DNA of 64,000 nucleotides, from positions 179,606 to 243,605 of the forward strand of contig NZ_BONF01000020.1 of assembly GCF_016862575.1 (NCBI RefSeq), in the 5' to 3' direction. The notes under the pieces are model-generated. The model made no database searches. It was given only the letters and a program-made list of their open reading frames with translations, and was not told the origin of the DNA. This document shows, one piece after another, positions 7,796 through 15,539 of the stretch. Both the position numbers and the translations under genes were made by a program. The first letter of the stretch is position 1; every line of letters begins with the position of its first letter. This DNA is from Catellatospora bangladeshensis. Its GTDB lineage: Bacteria > Actinomycetota > Actinomycetes > Mycobacteriales > Micromonosporaceae.

Positions 7796-8838
7796 GCTAC
7801 CTGAAGAGGTTCTGGCCGGTGGGCGCGTTCGTCGCGCTGGCGCTGCTGCCGTACAGCGGGATCACGATCCCCGGGCTGTTCGACGGGCCGCTCAACTCGC
7901 CCGGCGCGCTGCAGGTGCTGGCGCTGTGCCTGGTCTTCGGCGGCCTGGCCGCCGGGTACGACCTGCTGTTCGGGCGGACCGGCCTGCTGTCGTTCGGCCA
8001 CGCGCTCTACTTCGCGCTCGGCGTGTACGGCACGGACATCCTGATCACCAAGTTCGGCTACCCGCTGCCGCTGGCCGCGCTGCTGGCGGTGCTGTTCGCG
8101 ACCACGGTCGCGGTGGCGCTGGGCGCGGTGGCGCTGCGCGTGCACGGCATCGCCTTCTCCATGGTCACGCTGGCCTTCGCCCAGGTCGGCGCGATCCTGG
8201 TGGCGCGCGACCCGAACGGGCTGACCGGCGGCGAGGAGGGCCTGGCGCTGGACGCGTCCCGGCTGCCCGCGGCGCTGGTCGGGGTGGTGAACACGGTCAA
8301 CCTGTACTGGCTGGCGCTGGCCTACCTGGGCCTGGTGCTGACGGTGCTGCACCGGGTGGCGCAGTCGCCGACCGGGCGGGTCTTCGCGGGCCTGCGCGAC
8401 GACGAGCGGCGGGTCGGGGTGCTCGGGCTGGACCCGTACCGCTTCAAGCTGGTCGCCTTCACCCTGTCGGGCGCCCTGGCCGCGCTCGGCGGCGTGGTCT
8501 ACCTGCTGCTCACGGCGGGCGCGTCACCGCACGTGGCGTCGTCGGACCTGACCCTGACGCTGCTGGTGATGGTCGTGCTCGGCGGTCCGGGCACCCGGTT
8601 CGGCCCGGTGCTGGGCGGGGTGCTGTTCACCTACCTGGACCACCGGCTGACCGACGTCGGCGCGTCCGGCGCGGTCGACGCGCTGCCCGGCGTGCTGGCC
8701 GGTCCGCTGTCCCAGCCGCTGTTCGTACTGGGCACGATCTTCATCCTGGCCGTCTACTTCTTCCCCGGCGGCCTGGCCGGCCTGCGCACCCGCCTCACCG
8801 CGCTGCGCCGCACCGTCACCCCACCACCCCGCCCCTGA
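7792..8838 (+). CDS. livM: Branched-chain amino-acid type ABC permease, LivM type
   Basis: 348 aa with about ten hydrophobic segments. GYDLLFGRTGLLSFGHALYFALG and the cytoplasmic loop LRDDERRVGVLGLDPYRFKL (coupling region) identify LivM. It overlaps livH by 4 nt and ends the operon. The gene order, binding protein then G, F, H, M, is not the common order with permeases before ATPases, but all five parts are present, so the importer looks complete. The downstream hairpin at 8877 can end transcription. Confidence 0.9.
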   Translation: MSYLKRFWPVGAFVALALLPYSGITIPGLFDGPLNSPGALQVLALCLVFGGLAAGYDLLFGRTGLLSFGHALYFALGVYGTDILITKFGYPLPLAALLAVLFATTVAVALGAVALRVHGIAFSMVTLAFAQVGAILVARDPNGLTGGEEGLALDASRLPAALVGVVNTVNLYWLALAYLGLVLTVLHRVAQSPTGRVFAGLRDDERRVGVLGLDPYRFKLVAFTLSGALAALGGVVYLLLTAGASPHVASSDLTLTLLVMVVLGGPGTRFGPVLGGVLFTYLDHRLTDVGASGAVDALPGVLAGPLSQPLFVLGTIFILAVYFFPGGLAGLRTRLTALRRTVTPPPRP

Positions 8839-8876
8839 CCGCCCGCCCACCCGGCGCGACTCTTCCGGCGCACCGC

Positions 8877-8929
8877 CTTTGCTCTGCACACGAATACGCG
8901 ACCGTTGCGTATCTGTGTGCAGAGCAAAG
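8877..8929. terminator. Long 23-bp-arm palindrome between convergent genes
   Basis: Arms at 8877-8899 and 8907-8929 pair over 23 positions with two adjacent mismatches around a 7-nt loop (GACCGTT); each arm contains TTTGCTCTGCACAC or its complement. It sits between livM and the NlpC/P60 gene, which converge, so it can serve as terminator for both. The AT content of the arms is above that of neighbouring genes. Confidence 0.75.
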
Positions 8930-8945
8930 CAGCGCGGCGGCGAAG

Positions 8946-9935
8946 TCACGCTGGTGGGGCGACGACGCGGCCGAAACTGTGGATGGGGAGGCTGTCGATC
9001 GGGTCGACGCGGACGCGTTCGCCGAACTGAGGGGCGTGCACCATCCGGTTGCCGCCCAGGTAGATGCCGACGTGGTGCAGGTCGCGGTAGAAGAAGATCA
9101 GGTCGCCGGGGACGAGCTGGCCGCGGCTGATGCCGCGGGAGCGCTGCTGCTGGCGGCCGGACTGGTGCGGCAGGTCGATGCCGATCCGGCGGAACGCCGC
9201 GGCGACCAGGCCGGAGCAGTCGAAGCCACCGGGGCCCTCCCCGCCCCATTTGTAGTCCTTGCCGACCTGGTCCATGGCGAAGCGCACGACCTTCTCGCTC
9301 GCACCCTTCACCCGGGGCACCGCGACCTGCTGCCGGTCGGCGGAGCGGGTCGCCCGCCCCGTGGGCCCGTACGCCTTGGCCCGCAGCGCCTTGAGCTCCT
9401 CGATCTTGGCTTCGATGCCGGCCCGCTCCTGGCCGAGCTGCTTCTGCTGGCCGCGGCCCTGGGCCAGCAGCGCGTCGAGCGTGCGCCGCGCGGTGGCGTA
9501 GCGCTCGGAGGTGAGCGCGAGCGCGTCGATCTCACGCTGCTGGTGCTGCGTGAACGACTTCATCAGCAGCAGCCGCTCGACCACGTCGCGGGTGGTGCCC
9601 GCGTCGAGCAGCAGGCTCAGCGACATGGTCCGGCTGGAGCGGTAGCCGGCGGCGGCGAGCCGGCCGACCGCGTCGCGGCGCTGCGCGATCTGCTCCTTGA
9701 GCGGCTCGATCTGGCGCTGCAGCACCCCGGTCTGCGCGGCCGTGGTCTTCAGGTCCTCGCGCAGGTCGTGATACTTCTCCACGACGACTTCGAGCTGGTC
9801 GGACTTGGTGCGGATCTGTCGGTCGAGCTCGGCGCTCGACGGTTCGGCGTGCGCGGCACCGGTCATCAGGACGGTGGACGCGAGGAGCGTCGCGCCGGCC
9901 CATAACACCAGGCGCCGCGTGGCGGAGTTCGACAC
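8946..9935 (-). CDS. Secreted NlpC/P60 peptidoglycan hydrolase with coiled coil
   Basis: About 329 aa. An N-terminal signal (RRLVLWAGATLLASTVLMTG, cleavage after AHA) is followed by a coiled coil of about 150 residues and a C-terminal NlpC/P60 domain. The catalytic cysteine is in GGFDCSGLV, the histidine in LHHVGIYLG, and a third polar residue follows in MVHAP. Such enzymes cut the D-Glu to diaminopimelate bond in stem peptides during division or growth; the layout resembles RipA-type proteins. The GTG at 9935 is the start that places the signal peptide at the N-terminus; no clear Shine-Dalgarno precedes it. It is divergent from the copZ-like gene. Confidence 0.88.
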   Translation of the reverse strand: MSNSATRRLVLWAGATLLASTVLMTGAAHAEPSSAELDRQIRTKSDQLEVVVEKYHDLREDLKTTAAQTGVLQRQIEPLKEQIAQRRDAVGRLAAAGYRSSRTMSLSLLLDAGTTRDVVERLLLMKSFTQHQQREIDALALTSERYATARRTLDALLAQGRGQQKQLGQERAGIEAKIEELKALRAKAYGPTGRATRSADRQQVAVPRVKGASEKVVRFAMDQVGKDYKWGGEGPGGFDCSGLVAAAFRRIGIDLPHQSGRQQQRSRGISRGQLVPGDLIFFYRDLHHVGIYLGGNRMVHAPQFGERVRVDPIDSLPIHSFGRVVAPPA

Positions 9936-10095
9936 GTGGGTAATAACGACAAAGGTGCATGATCGGTGCAGAGCGCAGACCGGGAGGTCACGCGGACGGC
10001 CCGCACGGGGCTCCGCGTCGGTTACAGTCACGCCGACGGCAAGCAGGGCAGGGACCGGGCGAGCGCTCGCCCGGTCGGGTCGTAGGGAGACCGCG

Positions 10096-10314
10096 ATGTC
10101 CGTACGGACGACATACCAGATCACCGGCATGACCTGCGGGCACTGCGTGAACGCGGTGACCGCCGAGCTGACCGCGCTGCCCGGCGTGCACGACGTCCAG
10201 GTGGATCTGGCCGCGGGGCGCGCCGTGGTGACCAGCGACGCCGTCCTGCCGATCGACGAGGTCCGCAACGCCGTCGACGAGGCCGGCTACGAGCTGGCGG
10301 GCGTCGATGCCTGA
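10096..10314 (+). CDS. copZ: CopZ-like copper chaperone (heavy-metal-associated domain)
   Basis: A 72-residue single HMA domain with the metal loop GMTCGHC near residue 11 and a closing AGYEL that matches the ferredoxin-like fold. The family carries Cu(I) in the cytosol to CopA pumps or regulators. It has a GGGAG ribosome site 6-8 nt before the ATG. It overlaps the next gene by 8 nt, so both are translated together; no CopA ATPase lies in this window. Confidence 0.85.
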   Translation: MSVRTTYQITGMTCGHCVNAVTAELTALPGVHDVQVDLAAGRAVVTSDAVLPIDEVRNAVDEAGYELAGVDA

Positions 10315-11326
10315 GCAGTCCACGCAGCCGGAGGCCCGGGTCCCGGGGCAGGCCGCGCCCGCCGCGGAGACCGCGCCGGAGCAGGAGTCGCTGGTACGGG
10401 CCCAGCAGCGGGCGCGGCCCGCTGGTGACCCGGCCGGCAACCGGATCGGGGTGCTCGTCGGAGGGCTGATCCTGGCGCTGGTCGTCGGCTTCACCCTGGG
10501 CAAGCTGCTCGGCCCGGCGGAGAGCCCGACGGCCGGGGCGACCACCGGCGCGCCCGCCGCCGCGCCGGATCCGAGCGCGGGCGGCGCGCACGTGCACAGC
10601 CCGCTGGCCAGCGCCGGTTCCGAGGTGGGCGGCCTGTCCGTGAGCAGCGGCGGCTACACCATGGTCCCGGCGGCGGCGGTCTTCGCCGCGCCCGGCCCGC
10701 AGGACCTGAAGTTCACCGTCAACGGCGCCGACGGCAAGCCGGTGACCACGTTCGCGATCATGCACGAGAAGCCGCTGCACCTGATCGTGGTGCGCCGGGA
10801 CATGACCGGCTACCAGCACCTGCACCCCACCATGGCGCCCGACGGCACCTGGTCCGTGCGGGCGGACCTGGCCACCCCGGGCGTGTGGCGGGCGTACGCC
10901 GACTTCACCGCGATCAACGCGGCCGGCACGCAGACCGCGCTGGCGCTGGGCACCGACCTCACCGTGGCCGGCGACCACCGGCCGGTGCCGCTGCCCGCCG
11001 TGGCGCGCCAGGCGGCCGTGGACGGGCAGACCGTCGTCTTCGAGGGCACGCCCGTCATCGGCGCCAGCCAGCCGCTGCTGTTCACCGTGAAGCAGGGCGG
11101 CCAGACCGTCACCGGCCTGGAGCCATACCTGGGCTCCTTCGGGCACCTGGTGGTGCTGCGCGAGCTGGACCTCGGCTACGTGCACGTGCACCCGGAGCCC
11201 GCGCTGGTCAACGGCGGGGTCAAGTTCTGGATGTCCGCGCCGAGCCCGGGGCGCTACCGCATGTTCTTCGACTACTCGGTGGGCGGCAAGGTGCGCACCG
11301 CGCAGTTCACGGTCGAGGTGAAGTGA
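10307..11326 (+). CDS. Membrane-anchored protein with duplicated His-rich motif, copper-linked by context
   Basis: 339 aa: a cytoplasmic Pro/Gln-rich start of about 45 residues, one membrane helix (IGVLVGGLILALVVGFTLG), an Ala/Pro linker with AHVHSP, then an exported domain. Two similar motifs occur in it: LHLIVVRRDMTGYQHLHPTM near residue 158 and GHLVVLRELDLGYVHVHPE near 278, each combining a GHL/LHL strand with an HxHP. These could bind copper outside the membrane. No experimental function is known to me; the role is inferred from the motifs and from overlap with copZ. Similar proteins sit next to copper genes in other actinobacteria. Confidence 0.65.
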   Translation: MPEQSTQPEARVPGQAAPAAETAPEQESLVRAQQRARPAGDPAGNRIGVLVGGLILALVVGFTLGKLLGPAESPTAGATTGAPAAAPDPSAGGAHVHSPLASAGSEVGGLSVSSGGYTMVPAAAVFAAPGPQDLKFTVNGADGKPVTTFAIMHEKPLHLIVVRRDMTGYQHLHPTMAPDGTWSVRADLATPGVWRAYADFTAINAAGTQTALALGTDLTVAGDHRPVPLPAVARQAAVDGQTVVFEGTPVIGASQPLLFTVKQGGQTVTGLEPYLGSFGHLVVLRELDLGYVHVHPEPALVNGGVKFWMSAPSPGRYRMFFDYSVGGKVRTAQFTVEVK

Positions 11327-11415
11327 CCTCGCTGTGACGTATTCGGGGCACCGGGCGGTTTCGACCGCTCGTCACGCTCGGTGCCCGCTGGATCCGTAAA
11401 CGAAGCTGCCTTTTC

Positions 11416-11473
11416 ACGCAACAGACCGCCGCTGTGGATCCCGAAGACGCAACAGACCAGCGTAAGGACGCAA
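11416..11473 (+). promoter_or_regulatory. Helically phased direct repeats ACGCAACAGACC upstream of the dimethylargininase gene
   Basis: ACGCAACAGACC occurs at 11416-11427 and again at 11447-11458, and its first six bases ACGCAA recur at 11468. Start-to-start distances are 31 and 21 bp, close to three and two helical turns, so a protein could bind all on one face. The block lies 34-93 bp before the -10 hexamer. A regulator is not identified. Confidence 0.4.
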
Positions 11474-11506
11474 TCCTTCTCGCTACTGCGGCGCGGTTCG
11501 GGTGCG

Positions 11507-11512
11507 TAACCT
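11507..11512 (+). promoter_or_regulatory. -10 hexamer TAACCT of the dimethylargininase gene
   Basis: TAACCT lies 8 nt before the GTG at 11521, consistent with a leaderless transcript. Confidence 0.5.
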
Positions 11513-11520
11513 TGCTGATC

Positions 11521-12366
11521 GTGACAGAGCGTGACCTGACCCCCACCGCCCGGCGGCCCCGTCCGCGCACCTACCTGATGTGCGCCCCGGAGCACTTCGT
11601 CGTCGAGTACGCGATCAACCCGTGGATGGACACCACCGCGCCGGTGGACACCGCCCTGGCCGTCAAGCAGTGGGACGCACTGCGCCAGACCATGGTCGAC
11701 CTCGGCCACACCGTGCACGTGCTGACCCCGCAGGCGGGCCTGCCGGACATGGTGTTCTCGGCCAACGGCGCGTTCGTGGTCGACGGCGTGGCGTACGGCG
11801 CGAAGTTCCGCTACCCGCAGCGGGCCGACGAGGCCGCCGCGCACCGGGCCTTCTACGAGGCCGGCAGCGCCTACCGGTTCGTCGCGCCGACGCAGATCAA
11901 CGAGGGCGAGGGCGACTTCGCGTACGTGCCGAACGCGCACGGCGGCCTCGCGCTGGCCGGGTACGGCTTCCGTACCGAGCCGGCCGCGCACGCCGAGGCC
12001 GAGGAGGCCCTGGGCCGCCCGGTGGTGTCGCTGAAGCTGACCGACCCGCGCTTCTACCACCTCGACGTGGCGCTGACCGTGCTCGACGACGAGAACATCG
12101 CCTACTACCCGGGCGCGTTCTCCGAGGCCTCGCAGAAGATCATCGCGCAGCTGTTCCCGGACGCGGTCGTCGCCGACGAGGCCGACGCGCTCGCGTTCGC
12201 GCTGAACCTGGTCTCCGACGGCCGCAACGTCGTGATCAACACCGAGTCGGCGGCGTTCGCCGAGAAGCTCACCGCCGCCGGGTACACCCCGGTCATGGTC
12301 GACCTCGCCGAGCTGAAGAAGGGCGGCGGCAGCGTCAAGTGCTGCATCGCCGAACTCCGCGACTGA
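11521..12366 (+). CDS. ddaH: Dimethylarginine dimethylaminohydrolase / amidinotransferase family
   Basis: 281 aa of the guanidino-group modifying superfamily (beta-alpha propeller). Visible features are PDMVFSANGA (substrate-side Asn/Asp strand), GEGDF, the catalytic histidine in RFYHLDVAL and the nucleophilic cysteine near the end in GGGSVKCCIAEL. The family hydrolyses N-methylated arginines to citrulline or moves amidino groups; dimethylargininase is the best fit for this length and for these motifs. Although the frame is open from 11434, the GTG at 11521 is chosen: it begins TERDLTPTARRPRPRTYLMC and has TAACCT 8 nt upstream. Followed by a hairpin terminator. Confidence 0.82.
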   Translation: MTERDLTPTARRPRPRTYLMCAPEHFVVEYAINPWMDTTAPVDTALAVKQWDALRQTMVDLGHTVHVLTPQAGLPDMVFSANGAFVVDGVAYGAKFRYPQRADEAAAHRAFYEAGSAYRFVAPTQINEGEGDFAYVPNAHGGLALAGYGFRTEPAAHAEAEEALGRPVVSLKLTDPRFYHLDVALTVLDDENIAYYPGAFSEASQKIIAQLFPDAVVADEADALAFALNLVSDGRNVVINTESAAFAEKLTAAGYTPVMVDLAELKKGGGSVKCCIAELRD

Positions 12367-12378
12367 ACTCCTGCTCAG

Positions 12379-12425
12379 GAGCGAAGCTCCCGCCGCGCCG
12401 CCGAGGCGTGACGGGAGCTTCGCTC
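12379..12425. terminator. Bidirectional hairpin terminator
   Basis: GAGCGAAGCTCCCG at 12379-12392 pairs perfectly with CGGGAGCTTCGCTC at 12412-12425 across a 19-nt loop, between the convergent ddaH and CoA-ester lyase genes. Confidence 0.75.
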
Positions 12426-12438
12426 ATGCAGGGGGTCG

Positions 12439-13392
12439 TCAGGCGGGTGGGGTGAAGGCGGTCGTGCGGGTCATGCCGGCGGCGCGGCCCTTGGCGGAGA
12501 TGACCAGGGCCATCTTGCGCGACGCCTCGTCGATCATCTCGTCGCCGAGCATTACCGCGCCGAGGCGGCCGCCCTGCTCGGAGGTGTAGTAGTCGTACGC
12601 GTCGAGGATCAGCTCGGCGTGGTCGTAGTCGGACTGCGCGGGCGAGTAGACCTCGTTGGCGGCGTCGATCTGGCCGGGGTGCAGCACCCACTTGCCGTCG
12701 AAGCCCAGCGCGGCGGAGCGCCTGGCCACCTCGGTGAACCCGTCCACGTCCTTGATCTGCAGGTACGGCCCGTCGATGGCCTGCTTGTCGTGCATGCGGG
12801 CGGCCATCAGGATGCGCATCAGGATGTAGTGGTACGGGTCGCCCGGGTAGCTCGGGATGAGCGCGCCGACGACCAGCGACTTCATGTTGATCGAGGCCAT
12901 GAAGTCGGCGGGGCCGAAGATGATGGTCTCCACGCGGGGCGAGGCGGCCGCGATGGCGTCCACGTTGACCAGCCCGGCCGCGTTCTCGATCTGGGCCTCG
13001 ATGCCGATGCCGCCGACCGGCAGGCCGAGCGACTTCTCCAGCTGGGTGAGCGTCAGGTCGAGCCATTCCACGTGCGCGGCGCTCTGCACCTTGGGCAGCA
13101 TGATGCAGTCCAGGCTGGCGCCCGCGCCCTCGACGATCTCGATGACGTCCCGGTAGGTCCACGGCGTGGTCAGGTCGTTCACCCGGACGACCCGCGTCTT
13201 GCCCGCCCACTCGCCCTCGTTCAGCGCGGCGACGATGTTCTTGCGGGCCTCGGGCTTGGCCAGCGGGGCGACCGCGTCCTCCAGGTCCAGGAAGACCTGG
13301 TCGGCGGGCAGGCCCTGGGCCTTGCCGAGCATCTTGACGCTGGAACCCGGCACCGCCAGGCACGACCTGCGGGAACGACCGAGTGCGGCCAT
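12439..13392 (-). CDS. CoA-ester lyase, HpcH/HpaI (CitE / malyl-CoA lyase) family
   Basis: 317 aa TIM-barrel lyase. SCLAVPGSSVKML opens the barrel, VFLDLEDAVAPLAKPEAR carries the CitE metal ligand region, VRVND and IMLPKV follow, and GIEAQIENAAGLVN supplies the second acidic ligand. Known members cleave malyl-CoA, beta-methylmalyl-CoA or citramalyl-CoA; the closest length and motif fit is the actinobacterial malyl/methylmalyl-CoA lyase type, which I infer rather than see. GGAG lies 5 nt before the ATG. It is divergent from the SDR gene and may act with the acyl-CoA dehydrogenase (15540) and the MaoC hydratase (21223). Confidence 0.85.
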   Translation of the reverse strand: MAALGRSRRSCLAVPGSSVKMLGKAQGLPADQVFLDLEDAVAPLAKPEARKNIVAALNEGEWAGKTRVVRVNDLTTPWTYRDVIEIVEGAGASLDCIMLPKVQSAAHVEWLDLTLTQLEKSLGLPVGGIGIEAQIENAAGLVNVDAIAAASPRVETIIFGPADFMASINMKSLVVGALIPSYPGDPYHYILMRILMAARMHDKQAIDGPYLQIKDVDGFTEVARRSAALGFDGKWVLHPGQIDAANEVYSPAQSDYDHAELILDAYDYYTSEQGGRLGAVMLGDEMIDEASRKMALVISAKGRAAGMTRTTAFTPPA

Positions 13393-13464
13393 CGATACTC
13401 CTTAGGGAGCGTTCAGTAGTTGACGCCACGGTAACCTTCCTCCGGTCGAGAGGAGAACGGGACT

Positions 13465-14277
13465 GTGGAAGATCTCACGCGGCACGCGGTGATCACCGGC
13501 GCCACGTCCGGCATCGGGCAGGCCGCGGCCGTCGCACTGGCGCGACAGGGCTGGCAGGTCACCGTGGTGGGGCGCGACCCCGGCCGGCTGGACGCGACGC
13601 TCGGCGTGGTCCGCCAGGCGGCGGCCGGGCCCGCCCCGGCCGGGCTGCTGGCCGACTTCGCGGACCTCTCGCAGGTGCGGGAACTGGCCGCCAAGCTCTC
13701 CGGGCAGCGCGTCGACGTGCTGGCCAACAACGCCGGGCTGGTCGTCGGCAAGCGGGTCACCACCGTGGACGGTCACGAGCTGACCATCCAGACCAACCAC
13801 CTGGCGCCGTTCCTGCTGACCACGCTGCTGCGCGAGCAGCTCGCCCCGGGCGCGCGGATCGTGAACACGGCGTCCATGGCGCACACCTGGGGCGCGGTCG
13901 ATCCGGCCGATCTGGACCGCACCCGTGGCCGCTACAGCAGCTGGCTGGCGTACGGCGCGTCCAAGCGCGCCAACATCATGTTCGCCGCCGAGGCGGCGCG
14001 ACGCTGGCCCGAGCTGCTCAGCTTCTCGTTCCATCCGGGTGTGGTGCGCACGCGCTTCGGCACGCCGATCGCGCGGCTCTTCTACAAGATCGGGCCGGGC
14101 CTGGCCACTCCCGAGCAGGGCGCCGACCAGCTCGTCTGGCTCGCCACGGCGGACCCGGCGCAGCTGCAGAACGGTGCGTACTACGTACTGCGCAAGGTGA
14201 CCGCGCCACACCGGCAGGCCCGCGACGCGCAGCAGGCCGCCGCTCTCTGGGAGGCGAGCGAGGCCGCCGTCCGCTGA
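13465..14277 (+). CDS. Short-chain dehydrogenase/reductase
   Basis: 270 aa classical SDR. The cofactor loop TGATSGIGQAAA is at residues 11-22, VVGRDPGRLD suggests NADP preference through the basic residue, NNAG is near 90, and the catalytic Ser is in NTASMAHTW with Tyr and Lys in YGASKRAN. Substrate unknown. GAGGAG precedes the GTG start by 9 nt. It ends at a strong hairpin. Confidence 0.88.
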   Translation: MEDLTRHAVITGATSGIGQAAAVALARQGWQVTVVGRDPGRLDATLGVVRQAAAGPAPAGLLADFADLSQVRELAAKLSGQRVDVLANNAGLVVGKRVTTVDGHELTIQTNHLAPFLLTTLLREQLAPGARIVNTASMAHTWGAVDPADLDRTRGRYSSWLAYGASKRANIMFAAEAARRWPELLSFSFHPGVVRTRFGTPIARLFYKIGPGLATPEQGADQLVWLATADPAQLQNGAYYVLRKVTAPHRQARDAQQAAALWEASEAAVR

Positions 14278-14288
14278 GGGCGCTCAAA

Positions 14289-14341
14289 CACGATCAGGGC
14301 TCCCGCCGTGCGCCGGCGGCACGGCGGGAGCCCTGATCGTG
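14289..14341. terminator. Perfect 23-bp bidirectional terminator hairpin
   Basis: Bases 14289-14311 are the exact reverse complement of 14319-14341, with a 7-nt loop (GCCGGCG). It separates the convergent SDR and DUF4190 genes. Such a long perfect stem lacks a T-run, as is usual for actinobacterial terminators. Confidence 0.85.
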
Positions 14342-14349
14342 AGCTGGGG

Positions 14350-14877
14350 TCAGTACGAGCTGGACGAGCCGACCGCCCCGAGGATGCCCAGCATGGGCAG
14401 CACGAAGGCGCAGAGGCAGCCGACCACGCCGAGGCCGGTGATGATCCAGCCGACGATGATGGCGGCCTTGGCCAGGCCCTCACCGTCCTCGCCGGACTGG
14501 CGGATCTGCTTCATCGCCGAGTGGCCCAGGATCGCGCCGATCGGGGCGGTGATCCAGGTCAGCAGCCCGACCAGCGACAGGATGAGCGCCACCAGCGCCA
14601 TGCTGTTCTGCGGGCGGGCGGCCGGGTAGTACGGCTGCTGCGCGTAGGGCTGGGCGTAGGGCTGCTGCCCGGCGGGCGGCGTGGCCGACTTGTACGCCTC
14701 ACCGTAGGGCGGCGTGGGCGGCGCGACCGGCGAGCCGGGCGGCGCGACCGGCGAGCCGGGCACGACGGGGGACCCGTACGCGGGCGGCTGCGCGTAGGGG
14801 TTGGCCGCCGGCGGCGGCGCGTACGGGTCCGGCTGGGCCGCGTACGGGTCCTGGCCGGAAGGTGGCGGGTAGGACAT
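14350..14877 (-). CDS. DUF4190 membrane protein with Pro/Tyr-rich tail, copy 1
   Basis: 175 aa. The first 95 residues are low-complexity, dominated by PDPYA, YAQPP and GSPVAPP repeats (PGSPVAPPGSPVAPPTP is a direct duplication). Then two membrane helices enclose a short loop GAILGHSAMKQIRQSGEDGEGLAKAAI, the DUF4190 core. The tail ends GAVGSSSSY. The family is widespread in actinobacteria without known function; the Pro-rich cytosolic part suggests protein contacts. It is a diverged tandem copy of the gene at 14910. Confidence 0.8.
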   Translation of the reverse strand: MSYPPPSGQDPYAAQPDPYAPPPAANPYAQPPAYGSPVVPGSPVAPPGSPVAPPTPPYGEAYKSATPPAGQQPYAQPYAQQPYYPAARPQNSMALVALILSLVGLLTWITAPIGAILGHSAMKQIRQSGEDGEGLAKAAIIVGWIITGLGVVGCLCAFVLPMLGILGAVGSSSSY

Positions 14878-14909
14878 GAAGGCTCTCCCTGGTCTGCCAG
14901 TCGCTGCTG

Positions 14910-15383
14910 TTAGCTGTTCTGGATCTCGTTCCAGAAGTTCGGGTCGTTGATGGCGCCGATCACCAGGAGCACCACCATGATCGCGGTCAGCGCCACCGCG
15001 GCCCAGCCCGTGGCGATGCCGGCGATGGCCATGCCCCGGCCCTGCTGACCCCGCTCCTTGATCTGCTTCAGGCTGATGTGGCCCAGGATCGCACCGATCA
15101 GGCCGGGCAGCGCGCCCATTCCGTAGCAGCAGCAGGTGGCCACGCCGACGATCCCCAGGACGAGGGACGCGATCGCCATGCCGTTGGTGACGCCGCCCGG
15201 GGCGGCGGCGGGCTGGTAGGCGGCGTACGGCGTGGCGTACGGCGAGCCGCTGGTCGGCGGGGTGCTGTACGGGTTGGCGCTCACGGGCGGCGGGGCGTAC
15301 GGGTCCGGCGCCATCGGCGGCTGCGCGTACGGATCGGGCTGTGGCGCGAAGGGGTCATGCCCGGCCGGCGGCGGGTAGGTCAT
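14910..15383 (-). CDS. DUF4190 membrane protein with Pro/Tyr-rich tail, copy 2
   Basis: 157 aa with the same build as its downstream neighbour: a Pro/Tyr-rich start (TYPPPAGHDPFAPQPDPYA), then GMAIASLVLGIVGVATCCCYG helix, GLIGAILGHISLKQIKERGQ loop and second helix. Three adjacent cysteines (CCC) at the end of the first helix are unusual and could be lipid-modified or bind metal; this is speculation. The two copies lie 32 nt apart and are probably co-transcribed, with this one first. Confidence 0.8.
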   Translation of the reverse strand: MTYPPPAGHDPFAPQPDPYAQPPMAPDPYAPPPVSANPYSTPPTSGSPYATPYAAYQPAAAPGGVTNGMAIASLVLGIVGVATCCCYGMGALPGLIGAILGHISLKQIKERGQQGRGMAIAGIATGWAAVALTAIMVVLLVIGAINDPNFWNEIQNS

Positions 15384-15468
15384 GGGGGTGCGGTCTCCTC
15401 GTCGAAGGGTTCAGCGCACGGTAGCGAACCCGGTGAACCTTTTCACAGTGACGGTGCTGTCAAGCGGC

Positions 15469-15497
15469 TTGGATGGGACGGGGCCCCGGCTCATACT
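15469..15497 (+). promoter_or_regulatory. Promoter of the acyl-CoA dehydrogenase gene
   Basis: TTGGAT at 15469-15474 and CATACT at 15492-15497 are separated by 17 bp, the ideal sigma-70 class spacing. Transcription should begin near 15504, giving a leader of about 35 nt with GGAGG before the ATG at 15540. Confidence 0.6.
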
Positions 15498-15504
15498 CAG
15501 CAAA

Positions 15505-15522
15505 ACTGAAGCTTCGTTCAGT
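15505..15522. promoter_or_regulatory. Operator-like palindrome ACTGAA-N6-TTCAGT at the transcription start
   Basis: ACTGAA at 15505-15510 and TTCAGT at 15517-15522 form a perfect 6-bp inverted repeat with a spacer GCTTCG, right where transcription should start. It would suit a dimeric repressor of the TetR or GntR type acting on fatty-acid or acyl-CoA genes. A related half-site is found before the CoA-ester lyase gene. Confidence 0.5.
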
Positions 15523-15539
15523 GCCCTGGAGGCTTACTC

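Noticed and set aside
9936..10095. c-di-AMP (ydaO-type) riboswitch before the NlpC/P60 gene
   Set aside because: Such switches often precede cell-wall hydrolase genes in actinobacteria, but the conserved blocks of the class are not found here or before the gene at 2914.
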